NCBI GenBank assembly: GCA_902608175.1
Contig: CACLNC010000004.1
Span: 1 to 43,366 of the forward strand
DNA: 43,366 nt
Reading direction: 5' to 3'
From: an uncultured marine group I thaumarchaeote
Lineage (GTDB): Archaea; Thermoproteota; Nitrososphaeria; Nitrososphaerales; Nitrosopumilaceae
In this document: positions 1-8,541 of the stretch, piece by piece
Position numbering within the stretch: the first letter of the stretch is position 1
Layout: each line of letters begins with the position of its first letter
The notes under the pieces: generated by a model
The model's database searches: none
What the model saw: only the letters and a program-made list of their open reading frames with translations
Told to the model about the DNA's origin: nothing
Made by a program: the position numbers and the translations under genes

Positions 1-942
1 TTTCCAAGCAGAAAAATAAAAAATTGGTTTAGTTCAGACAAGAAATTCAGAAAATTAATTGAAGAATTCAAACCAGACGCAATTTTTGTTGATAGAACTA
101 GGCATTTTGCTCTTGAATCTACTAAAATAAAAATTCCATTATTAATTCACTTACGTGGAAACCATTGGGCAGAACTAGTAATGGCTAGAGAAACATTGTA
201 TAAATCTAAAGGTAAACAGTTGGCATTAAAAAAATGGGAAGAAATGGGTGAAACATGTTTTCAAGAATCAAAAATAATACTTCCAATTTGTAATCATCTT
301 TCAGAAATTACAAAGAAAAAATATCCTGATAAACCTGTTGAAATTCTTTATCAAGGAATAACACCGTCAAATTGGTATCAAAAAGAAGGATTAAAATTAA
401 AACATCCTTGTGTTGGAATTTTGCAGAGTGCAACAATTTGGGAAAAGACAAAAGAATTATTAATCTTGCCAGAAATTTTGCAAAAAATGCCTGATGTCCA
501 TTTCTATTGGGCAGGAGATGGAGTATATAGGGATAATATATTACCAGTTTTAGAAAAATTTGAAAACTTTCATTGGCTTGGAACACTAGATTATCCAGAT
601 AAGGTTAGAGAGTTTCTTACTGAAATTGATGTTTATGCACTAATTAGTGGAATTGATATGTCCCCATTGACTCTTCAGGAAGCACAGCTTATGGAGAAAC
701 CTGTTATAGCAACAAGTGTTGGTGGTGTTCCTGAATTAATGAAAGATGTAGAAACAGGCTTTCTAGTAAAAAAAAATAATCCAGAAGAATTAGCTGAAAA
801 AATTTCAATACTAGTTAATGATGCTAAAAAATCAGAAAATATGGGTAAAAAGGGAAAAGATTTTGTGACTAGAAATTTTAATTGGGATAAAATTTGTCAT
901 GATTTTTTAGATTCATTAAAAAAATATGATCTAATTAATTAA
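1..942 (+). CDS. Glycosyltransferase (GT4-like), 5' truncated by window edge
   Basis: Frame open from base 1 (FPSRKIKNWFSSDKKF...NHWAELVMARETL), so ATG 181 is probably not the true start; C-terminal GT4-like motif LTLQEAQLMEKPVIATSVGGVPELMKDVETGFLV. Confidence 0.85.
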   Translation, partial: FPSRKIKNWFSSDKKFRKLIEEFKPDAIFVDRTRHFALESTKIKIPLLIHLRGNHWAELVMARETLYKSKGKQLALKKWEEMGETCFQESKIILPICNHLSEITKKKYPDKPVEILYQGITPSNWYQKEGLKLKHPCVGILQSATIWEKTKELLILPEILQKMPDVHFYWAGDGVYRDNILPVLEKFENFHWLGTLDYPDKVREFLTEIDVYALISGIDMSPLTLQEAQLMEKPVIATSVGGVPELMKDVETGFLVKKNNPEELAEKISILVNDAKKSENMGKKGKDFVTRNFNWDKICHDFLDSLKKYDLIN

Positions 943-945
943 AAA

Positions 946-1890
946 CTAAATCAAATTTTCATAAAACTGAACATATTTTGGTAAAATAACATTCCATGTC
1001 ATATTCTTTTTAACAAAATCATTTCCGTTACTAGCAATTTTTTTTGCTTTATCAGTATTAGATAATAATTCATTTACTCTTTCCGCAAGTTTATCAGGAT
1101 CCTCAGGTGAAACAAGTAATCCAGTCTCATTATCAGTAATTAATTCTGGAATACCGCCTACATTTGATCCAACAACAGGGACATTTAGATAAAATGCTTC
1201 CTTGATAGTAGTTGGAAGACTTTCCATTCTAGATGGTACCACAACAACACTAGATGATTTTATTACAGACATGGCATCTTCCCATGTACGATCCGTACAA
1301 TAAACAACATTCCCGTTAATTTGTGATTCAGCCTTTTGTAAAATATCAATGCCTTTCTCATGACTATCTCTTCCTACATATGCTACTTGTTTCTCAATTT
1401 TTTCGACATCATCAATTACACTAAATTTTTCTACGTCTAAAGGAGAGGGTAAATATTCAAAATCAGTATCAAATTTTTCTTTATACAGTCTTTGTGTATA
1501 TTTTGAATCAGTTGTTAATTTATCAGGCCATTTTAAAACTTTAGATTCTGCAATTTTTGCAATAGAAGTTATAGATTTAGAATGCAATGACTCTATTTGA
1601 TCACTAAATACTCCATGAACAGATAATACCTTCTTCTTACCTTTTGCATATTTCATTCCATATGCAGATGGAATGTTAAAACCATGAACAATATCAAAAG
1701 ATTCTCTATCTATAATTCCTTTCAATGTACTAAGTAATGCAAAACTAGGATTTTTCATATTTTTAATTGGTATGTGTGGTACTGACATTTTTTTTACATC
1801 AAATCCATGTTGAGTTAATTTTTCAGCCAACATTGCTGCATGACCACCAATTCCTCCAGAAAAACGTGGGGATATGAATAAAAGTTTCAT
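946..1890 (-). CDS. Glycosyltransferase family 4-like protein
   Basis: FSGGIGGHAAMLAEKL N-terminus, VVVPSRMESLPTTIKEAFYLNVPVVGSNVGGIPELITDNETGLLV. Confidence 0.88.
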   Translation of the reverse strand: MKLLFISPRFSGGIGGHAAMLAEKLTQHGFDVKKMSVPHIPIKNMKNPSFALLSTLKGIIDRESFDIVHGFNIPSAYGMKYAKGKKKVLSVHGVFSDQIESLHSKSITSIAKIAESKVLKWPDKLTTDSKYTQRLYKEKFDTDFEYLPSPLDVEKFSVIDDVEKIEKQVAYVGRDSHEKGIDILQKAESQINGNVVYCTDRTWEDAMSVIKSSSVVVVPSRMESLPTTIKEAFYLNVPVVGSNVGGIPELITDNETGLLVSPEDPDKLAERVNELLSNTDKAKKIASNGNDFVKKNMTWNVILPKYVQFYENLI

Positions 1891-1999
1891 TTAGAATTTT
1901 GTTAGTCAGTGAGCTTTTAAGCACTTGGATTAATTTAGAATGATTTATCATATACAATTATGAATACGGCTTAAATAAGATAGTAAAAAAATAACACAA

Positions 2000-2662
2000 A
2001 TGAAAAAAATTATAATTTTTGGTACAGGTGAACTTGCCCAAAGAATTTTCTTTTACCTACAAGACAGTGATGACCAAGTAGTTGCTTTTTGTGCAAATAA
2101 ATCAAAAATTGAAAAAGAAAAATTATTAGATCTACCAGTTATTGCATTTGAGACTATTGAAGAAAAGTTTCCACCAGATGAATATTCTATGTTTATTGCA
2201 TTAGCATATTCTGAAATGAATAAGAAACGCGCAAAATTCTTTGAAGAAGCAAAAAACAAGGGCTATGAATTATACAGTTACATTCATCCATCAACCAAAA
2301 TTTGGGATAAATTTGAAATGGGAGAGAATTGTTTTATTTTGGCGAATAATGTGGTTCAGCCTTTTGTAAAAATTGGAAATAATGTTTTGATTGGTAGTAA
2401 CAATTTGATTAGCCATAATACTACAATTGATGATAACTGTTTCATTACGTCAAATGTAACTATGGGTGGTCATGTTACAATAGGAAAAAATTGTTTTGTT
2501 GGTTTAAGCTCTACAATCAACCAAAGAATTAAGATTGGAAATGAATGCATTATTGGTGCTGGTACTATTATATCAAAAAATGTTAATGACAAAGAAGTGT
2601 ATGCTGAAAATTCATCAAAAAAACTTCCTCAATCTAGTAATGAGCTTGATAGCATAATTTAG
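2000..2662 (+). CDS. NeuD-like sugar O-acyltransferase (left-handed beta helix)
   Basis: N-terminal Rossmann-like IIIFGTGELAQRIFFYL, then hexapeptide repeats IGNNVLIGSNNLISHNTTIDDNCFITSNVTMGGHVTIGKNCFVG. Confidence 0.8.
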   Translation: MKKIIIFGTGELAQRIFFYLQDSDDQVVAFCANKSKIEKEKLLDLPVIAFETIEEKFPPDEYSMFIALAYSEMNKKRAKFFEEAKNKGYELYSYIHPSTKIWDKFEMGENCFILANNVVQPFVKIGNNVLIGSNNLISHNTTIDDNCFITSNVTMGGHVTIGKNCFVGLSSTINQRIKIGNECIIGAGTIISKNVNDKEVYAENSSKKLPQSSNELDSII

Positions 2663-2671
2663 AAATTACAA

Positions 2672-3502
2672 ATGCAATACATTTTTTTGAGTCATGATGT
2701 GGATTGGAGACGACAAGGTCCACCAGTGGAACATATACTAGAAAGAAAAGATAGATTTGACTCGAAAATTTTTGAGAGAACTAAACCAGAAGATTTGTAT
2801 CGTAATATTCCTGAATACATGGAAATAGAAGAAAAACTAGGAGTTCGTTCTACATTTTTCTTTAGAACAATATATGAAAATGGTAATCTAATTGATTATG
2901 AAGATGATATTAAGCAACTACAAGAGTCAAACTGGGAGATTGGATTACATACCGATCCCACATCTATAGACGATGCTGAAAAAATTCGTTTGGAGAAAGA
3001 AAAGCTTGAATCTATTACAAAGAAACCAATATTTGGTAATAGAGTTCACTTTCTAAATTATAATTCTGAATTGCTAAATAAATTAGAAAAATTAGGCTTT
3101 TCTTATGATTCATCTCTAAGACATTCAAAAGATAGAATTGATGAGAAAGAGATGAGGTATTTTAGAAACAACCCTGTTACGCAGAATCTTGGCAGCCATG
3201 GAATGGATCCTAGCAAATGGATAATTGAATTCCCTGTAACATTGATGGATGCATACTTGTTTACACATATGAAAATTAAAGAGGATAAGATAATTTCTGA
3301 ATTTAAAAAAACATTAGATATCAGTCGTAATCTTTGGGATGGTGAGGGATTATACGGTGGTGTAATTACTGTAATCTGGCATGATAATGTTCTAAAAATG
3401 AAAGGTGGAAGGATGTATCAACAAATTCTAGAGTTCCTTACATCACAAGATGATGTGAAAATTATGCGTGGAATAGATCTTGTTGAAATTTTAAAAAATT
3501 AA
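2672..3502 (+). CDS. Polysaccharide deacetylase (NodB)-like protein
   Basis: SHDVDW, RSTFFFR, WEIGLHTDP and VITVIWHDN motifs; 10 nt after the acyltransferase. Confidence 0.65.
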   Translation: MQYIFLSHDVDWRRQGPPVEHILERKDRFDSKIFERTKPEDLYRNIPEYMEIEEKLGVRSTFFFRTIYENGNLIDYEDDIKQLQESNWEIGLHTDPTSIDDAEKIRLEKEKLESITKKPIFGNRVHFLNYNSELLNKLEKLGFSYDSSLRHSKDRIDEKEMRYFRNNPVTQNLGSHGMDPSKWIIEFPVTLMDAYLFTHMKIKEDKIISEFKKTLDISRNLWDGEGLYGGVITVIWHDNVLKMKGGRMYQQILEFLTSQDDVKIMRGIDLVEILKN

Positions 3503-3511
3503 AATCAGATA

Positions 3512-4708
3512 TTATTTTTTATATTTTTCCGCTTCCTCTGATCCACCCGTAGCAGTTCCCTTACTGTAAGAATGAGCACCAGCACCTGCAAGTTCTCCAT
3601 TTTGTACAATTAGATATTCAGTTCTAATTGGTTTATTATCTAAGAAGCATTCTAGAATTTCTCTTGTACCAGCTGCATATCTTGTCTGTGCTGATAATGA
3701 TGTACCTGAAGTGTGTGGTGTCATGCCATGATTTGGCATGGTTCTCCAAACATGATCATTGGGTGCTGGCTGAGGAAACCAAACATCTCCAGCATATCCA
3801 CTTAATTGTCCAGATTTTAAAGCCTCTGCAATTGCTTCTCTGTTGCAAATTTTTCCTCTTGCAGTATTAATAAGATAAGCACCTTTTTTCATCTTGCTGA
3901 TTAATTCTTTATCAAACAAATTTTCTGTTTCTGGATGTAATGGGCAATTAATTGTAACTACATCACATACTGCAACCATTGATTCCACAGATTCGTGAAA
4001 TGTTAAATCTAATTCTTTTTCAATTGATTCAGGCAATCTATGTTTATCAAAGTAATGTAAGTGAGTTTCAAATGGTTTCATTTTTCTTAAGGCTGCTAAT
4101 CCTATTCGGCCTGCTGCTACTGTACCTATATGCATACCTTCCACATCATAAGAGCGTTGGACAGCATCAGCAATATTCCAACCACCTGATTTTGCAATTT
4201 CGTGTTGATTATGATAATCTCTGACCATAGATAAAATCATCATAACAATATGCTCAGATACAGAAATTGAATTACAGTATGTGACTTCAACTATATCGAC
4301 TCTATTATCCATTGCAGCCTGTAAATCAACATGATCTGATCCAATACCTGCCGTAATTGCTAATTTTAGATTCTTACCCTTTTCTATTAATTCTCTTGTT
4401 AAATAGAAAGGCCAAAATGGTTGTGATATTACAATATCAGCATCCACTATTTCTCTAGCAGCTACGGAATTAACACCATCTTTATCAGATGTAACTACTA
4501 GTGTATGTCCCCTTTCTTCTAAAAATTTTCTTAATCCTAATTCACCGGAAACACAACCAAGTAGTTCACCTGGAGTAAAGTCAACTGTTGTTGGTGTCGG
4601 TAGTGTCATACCATCTGGATATTTTTTTAATTCTGGTAGTTTAGTTAATGGATAGTTTTTTGGCATTCCATCTTTTGGATCGTCATATAATACACATAAT
4701 ATTTTCAT
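3512..4708 (-). CDS. fdh: NAD-dependent formate dehydrogenase (2-hydroxyacid dehydrogenase superfamily)
   Basis: Closely resembles remembered Pseudomonas-type FDH: KILCVLYDDP, DFTPGELLGCVSGELGLRKFLEERGHTLVVTSDKDG, ISQPFWPFYLT, TAGIGSDHVDLQAA, TYCNSISVSEH, GTVAAGRIGLA, HYFDKHRLPES, NTARGK, GYAGDVWFPQPAPNDHVWRTMP, MTPHTSGTSLSAQ. Confidence 0.92.
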   Translation of the reverse strand: MKILCVLYDDPKDGMPKNYPLTKLPELKKYPDGMTLPTPTTVDFTPGELLGCVSGELGLRKFLEERGHTLVVTSDKDGVNSVAAREIVDADIVISQPFWPFYLTRELIEKGKNLKLAITAGIGSDHVDLQAAMDNRVDIVEVTYCNSISVSEHIVMMILSMVRDYHNQHEIAKSGGWNIADAVQRSYDVEGMHIGTVAAGRIGLAALRKMKPFETHLHYFDKHRLPESIEKELDLTFHESVESMVAVCDVVTINCPLHPETENLFDKELISKMKKGAYLINTARGKICNREAIAEALKSGQLSGYAGDVWFPQPAPNDHVWRTMPNHGMTPHTSGTSLSAQTRYAAGTREILECFLDNKPIRTEYLIVQNGELAGAGAHSYSKGTATGGSEEAEKYKK

Positions 4709-4740
4709 GATTTACTATTCTTTTAGATTTCAGGATCTAA

Positions 4741-6405
4741 TTACATTGTTGCTTGTGATGCTTCATGGAACATCTGACTCTTTGCACATCCTGCAGCAAG
4801 TTCATCACCAGCACCTCTTCGCATAAGACCTCTGTAAAGACAGTCTTCTAGTTTCATTTCTTCCCTTTCTTCCCATTCCTCAACAGTAACAGAGTATTTC
4901 TTTTGAATTCTATCTCTGTACCACTCTGGAATTACGTTAAATGCACAGAATGGAATGATTCTAAGATCAGGAGTAACATAATGAATATCACATCTTTGTA
5001 GTCTTTCAAGATCTTCATTGTATTTGTCTTGGAAGTGCATCATTCCTAAGAAAAGACCCTTGACATGGAATCCACCAACAGCATCAAATGATCTTTTCAT
5101 TAGTATACTGCTAAACATTTTAGCCAAATCCAAGCCTGCTGGTTGTTTATCTTTATCAACAAAACCTTTGAGTTTTCTTACTACCTCAAGCATTGTAAAG
5201 TATTTGTTAGCGCCTGAACGAATTTGCTCTGCTTTATCCTCAAACAGTTCAAGCATACCCTGAAGATCACAGAAACGTGTCATTGGAACAAATTTCTTTG
5301 TATCAGCATCTTCAAAGACGTATGTACCTGCACCACATGCAAAGTGAATAGATAATTCATATTTTGGTTTGCTTGAAAATGCTTCAATTATATCTGTAAG
5401 AGGCATGCAACTTGGAACAGGATACCAATCATCAATTGTAACTTGTCCTTGTGTTTGTTCTTCAATTCTTTGTATACAATCAGGAACTGTAATTCTATAT
5501 TTTTCACGTTCAGTCTTTCCCATTCTACCAGTAAGTGATACAGGCTGGAAATTTACAGCGTGAACAACATCCATGTTTTTCTGTGCATATCGAATGATTC
5601 CACCTAACTCATGATCATTAATTGATTTGATTACTGTTGGAACAAATACAACAGTTGTTCCAGTCTTTCTACAACTATCTAATGCGTAAGGAATTTCCCA
5701 ATGATTCTTTGGGTTTGTTCGTGCAGTTACACCATCAAAACTTAGATAAAGATTATTACATCCAGCTAATCTTACTTCACGAGCAGCTTCAGGATCCATT
5801 GCATGTCTAATTCCATTAGTGTTCATTTGAATGTGTTCAACATTTTCTTCTTTCATTATTTTGATTACATCAGTAATATCATCACGTAGCATTGGTTCAC
5901 CACCAGTAATTTGCATCGAGTTTCCTGGTATTGGCTTCTCTGCTCTTAGAGTTTTCATCATGGCTCTTACTTGATCAAGTTCTGGTTCATACATGTAAGC
6001 ACCTTCCAGTCCTTTCTTTACATAGAAGAAACAATACCAACAAGTAAGATCACATCTATTTGTAACAATCATGTTTGCTAATCCACTATGTGACAAATGA
6101 TTTGTACAAAGACCACAATTATTTGGGCAAGAGCATTTATCCATCATAACATTTGGTGCATGGGCACCTTTACCATCAGCCCAGTATGTGCTGAATTTAT
6201 TATACAATTCATAAGATCCGAAATAAAGTTCTTCACATTCACCATGAGTTGGACAAGTCTTTGTCATGTAGACTTTATCATCACGTTCAAAAACTTCTGC
6301 ATCTAAAATCATGTTACAATCTGGACAAATACTTTGAGTAAATCGTATTGTGGATTTCTTCCCAAGAGATTTTGTCGATTGATTAGAAATCTGAATTAAA
6401 GCCAA
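4741..6405 (-). CDS. Radical SAM protein of the tetraether lipid synthase (Tes)-like family
   Basis: CDLTCWYC (CxxxCxxC), QITGGEPMLRDD, N-terminal SICPDC...KTCPTHGECEELYFGSYELY, CSCPNNCGLCTNHLSHSGLANMIVTNRC; architecture resembles remembered MJ0619/MA_1486 proteins. Confidence 0.75.
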   Translation of the reverse strand: MALIQISNQSTKSLGKKSTIRFTQSICPDCNMILDAEVFERDDKVYMTKTCPTHGECEELYFGSYELYNKFSTYWADGKGAHAPNVMMDKCSCPNNCGLCTNHLSHSGLANMIVTNRCDLTCWYCFFYVKKGLEGAYMYEPELDQVRAMMKTLRAEKPIPGNSMQITGGEPMLRDDITDVIKIMKEENVEHIQMNTNGIRHAMDPEAAREVRLAGCNNLYLSFDGVTARTNPKNHWEIPYALDSCRKTGTTVVFVPTVIKSINDHELGGIIRYAQKNMDVVHAVNFQPVSLTGRMGKTEREKYRITVPDCIQRIEEQTQGQVTIDDWYPVPSCMPLTDIIEAFSSKPKYELSIHFACGAGTYVFEDADTKKFVPMTRFCDLQGMLELFEDKAEQIRSGANKYFTMLEVVRKLKGFVDKDKQPAGLDLAKMFSSILMKRSFDAVGGFHVKGLFLGMMHFQDKYNEDLERLQRCDIHYVTPDLRIIPFCAFNVIPEWYRDRIQKKYSVTVEEWEEREEMKLEDCLYRGLMRRGAGDELAAGCAKSQMFHEASQATM

Positions 6406-6511
6406 TTATTCATTTTTTCCAAATTAGTATATAATCCATATCCTACGATACACCGGTGGATTTAGGTAAAGATCAAATGGAATTTAAATAACTAAGGCGA
6501 AAACACGCTGA

Positions 6512-7282
6512 ATGAGTGTTTCAGATAAAACAAAAAAATCCCTAGAAAATATTGGTCTAACAAGTTATGAAATTAGAAGTTATACAACTCTATTAAAAGA
6601 GAGAGAAATTAATGCATCAGAAATTAGTGAAAAATCAGGTGTTCCATATTCAAAAATTTATGAAGTATTAGGTTTGTTGGAAGAAAAAGGTTGGATTGGT
6701 TCTGATGATTCAAGACCAACAAAATATTTTGCAAAATCACCAACAACAGCTCTTGAGACAACAAAACAAAGTGCAGAAAATGAATTTCTAAAAAATAGAA
6801 GTGTAATTTTAACAGAACTTACATCATTATACGAAAAGAGTGGTACTAGTGAAAAACCAGACATATGGGTAATTTCTGGTGCAATGAATATTGTTGCAAA
6901 AATTATGGAGTTAGTAGAAAACTGTAGAAGTGAAGTATTAATTGCAATTCCACAAGCAGGTGAAGAAATTGTTAAGCAGTCATTACCAAAACTAAGACAG
7001 CTTAATGAAAAAGGAGTAAAGATTACAATTTTAACATCTGATAAATTAGATAAAGAATCTGTGAAGTCAATTTCAAGAATCGCTAAAATAAAAATTAAAT
7101 CTGGTTTATTTGGTGGTGGAATAATTTCTGATAAACGTTATGTTGTGATTCTTATGGGTCCAGAAATTAGTGGATCAAAAACTACTGATATTGTAGCAAT
7201 ATGGGCAGATCATGCTGGTTTAGCAGGATTTGCAAAAGAATATTTTGAATATTTACTAAAAGATGCTAAAGAAGTAAAATAA
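6512..7282 (+). CDS. TrmB-like transcriptional regulator
   Basis: N-terminal HTH LTSYEIRSYTTLLKEREINASEISEKSGVPYSKIYEVLGLLEEKGWI, followed by a C-terminal effector-like domain; TATA-like tttaaataa about 26 nt upstream. Confidence 0.85.
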   Translation: MSVSDKTKKSLENIGLTSYEIRSYTTLLKEREINASEISEKSGVPYSKIYEVLGLLEEKGWIGSDDSRPTKYFAKSPTTALETTKQSAENEFLKNRSVILTELTSLYEKSGTSEKPDIWVISGAMNIVAKIMELVENCRSEVLIAIPQAGEEIVKQSLPKLRQLNEKGVKITILTSDKLDKESVKSISRIAKIKIKSGLFGGGIISDKRYVVILMGPEISGSKTTDIVAIWADHAGLAGFAKEYFEYLLKDAKEVK

Positions 7283-7343
7283 TTCCTTTCTAATAGTATA
7301 GAATGTCTTGAATGTTTATTAAAAGAAAACGAGGGTGTATAAT

Positions 7344-7790
7344 ATGGATTCGTTAAATGATGAAGTGCTTTTTGTTGGTACTGCTGAAGCTGAACATGTA
7401 GAGATGTATCTTAAAGCAATTTGGCATATTAGAGAAAAAGGTAATGATGTCAAAATTAGTACAATTGCAAACATGCTTCATGTAAGACAACCAAGTGTTG
7501 TACAAATGTTAAAAAAATTAGCAGGAAAAGATTTAGTCAATTACAATAAAGCAGGTGTCACACTTACTGAAAGTGGTGAAAAAACTGGCTCTACTATGAT
7601 GCGAAATAGTAGATTACTTGAGGTACTAATGGATAATGCATTAAAAGTAGAAATTGATGAAGAAATGGTCTGTGGAATGGAGCATCATATGAACAAACAA
7701 TTTACAGACGCACTTTGTACAATGTTAAATCACCCAAGAAAATGTCCACATAGTCACAACATTCCGCTTGGCGAATGTTGTGAACAATAA
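7344..7790 (+). CDS. DtxR/MntR-like metal-dependent transcriptional regulator
   Basis: EHVEMYLKAIWHIREKGNDVKISTIANMLHVRQPSVVQMLKKLAGKDLVNY; C-terminal CGMEHHMNKQF...CPHSH. ORF track starts at 7335; ATG 7344 fits the upstream gagggtg better. Confidence 0.85.
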   Translation: MDSLNDEVLFVGTAEAEHVEMYLKAIWHIREKGNDVKISTIANMLHVRQPSVVQMLKKLAGKDLVNYNKAGVTLTESGEKTGSTMMRNSRLLEVLMDNALKVEIDEEMVCGMEHHMNKQFTDALCTMLNHPRKCPHSHNIPLGECCEQ

Positions 7791-7831
7791 AATTAACAAA
7801 TAGTAAAATAACCAATTTTCTCACATTTTTT

Positions 7832-7996
7832 ATGGCATGCTTTTGTGGTTGCGAAACATATGAAAAAAATCCTGATGGAAGAATTATTGGTTGTATGAAA
7901 TGTAATCACGGTCCACAAAACCATGATGAGAAATTTAGAGAATCTGCAAGACTTAATGAAGAACAATCACAAAAGCGTGATGCTGATTTTGGTTAA
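7832..7996 (+). CDS. 54-aa Cys-rich (CxCxC...CxxCxH) putative metal-binding microprotein
   Basis: Absent from ORF track; read by eye: MACFCGCETYEKNPDGRIIGCMKCNHGPQNHDEKFRESARLNEEQSQKRDADFG*. Confidence 0.7.
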   Translation: MACFCGCETYEKNPDGRIIGCMKCNHGPQNHDEKFRESARLNEEQSQKRDADFG

Positions 7997-8000
7997 TCTT

Positions 8001-8420
8001 CTACTCACCAATTATCTTTACTAAAACACGTTTTGATCTTTTTCCATCAAATTCTCCATAAAAAATTGCTTCCCATGGTCCAAAATCTAATTTACCATTA
8101 GTTATCGCTATAGTTACCTCTCTTCCCATAATCTGTCGTTTTAAATGAGCATCTGCATTATCTTCTCCAGTATCATTATGTTGGTATTGATCTACTGGTT
8201 GATGTGGTGCTAAGGATTCTAACCATTTCTCATAGTCATTATGTAAACCAGATTCGTTATCATTGATGAATACACTTGCAGTGATATGCATAGCATTTAC
8301 TAAACATATTCCTTCTTTTACACCACTTTTCTTAACAAATTTTTCTACTTCTTGAGTTATGTTTACAAATTCTCGTCTAGACTTGGTACGAAATGTCAAA
8401 TATTCTGTTAATGATTTCAT
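8001..8420 (-). CDS. YjbQ / UPF0047 family protein
   Basis: [33 protein letters not shown]...[48 protein letters not shown]. Confidence 0.9.
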   Translation of the reverse strand: MKSLTEYLTFRTKSRREFVNITQEVEKFVKKSGVKEGICLVNAMHITASVFINDNESGLHNDYEKWLESLAPHQPVDQYQHNDTGEDNADAHLKRQIMGREVTIAITNGKLDFGPWEAIFYGEFDGKRSKRVLVKIIGE

Positions 8421-8455
8421 AATTAATTTTTGATATAAGAGAATAAAAATTAAGG

Positions 8456-8518
8456 TGTAGGCTCAGAACTCAAGATCCCTATCATCAAATCAAAGGATAT
8501 TTTCTATCATTGCCTACA
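8456..8518 (-). ncRNA. Candidate C/D-box-like sRNA
   Basis: Minus strand TGTAGGC-AATGATAGAAAATATCCTTTGATT-TGATGA-TAGGGATCTTGAGTT-CTGA-GCCTACA: perfect 7-bp terminal inverted repeat, consensus C' (TGATGA), consensus D (CTGA) abutting the stem, degenerate C (ATGATAG) and D' (TTGA). Confidence 0.35.
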
Positions 8519-8541
8519 AATAACACTAGTGATATTTGCTA

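Noticed and set aside
1891-1999. AGTGAGCTTTTAAGCACT bulged hairpin upstream of the minus-strand glycosyltransferase
   Set aside because: Short, imperfect, no supporting context.
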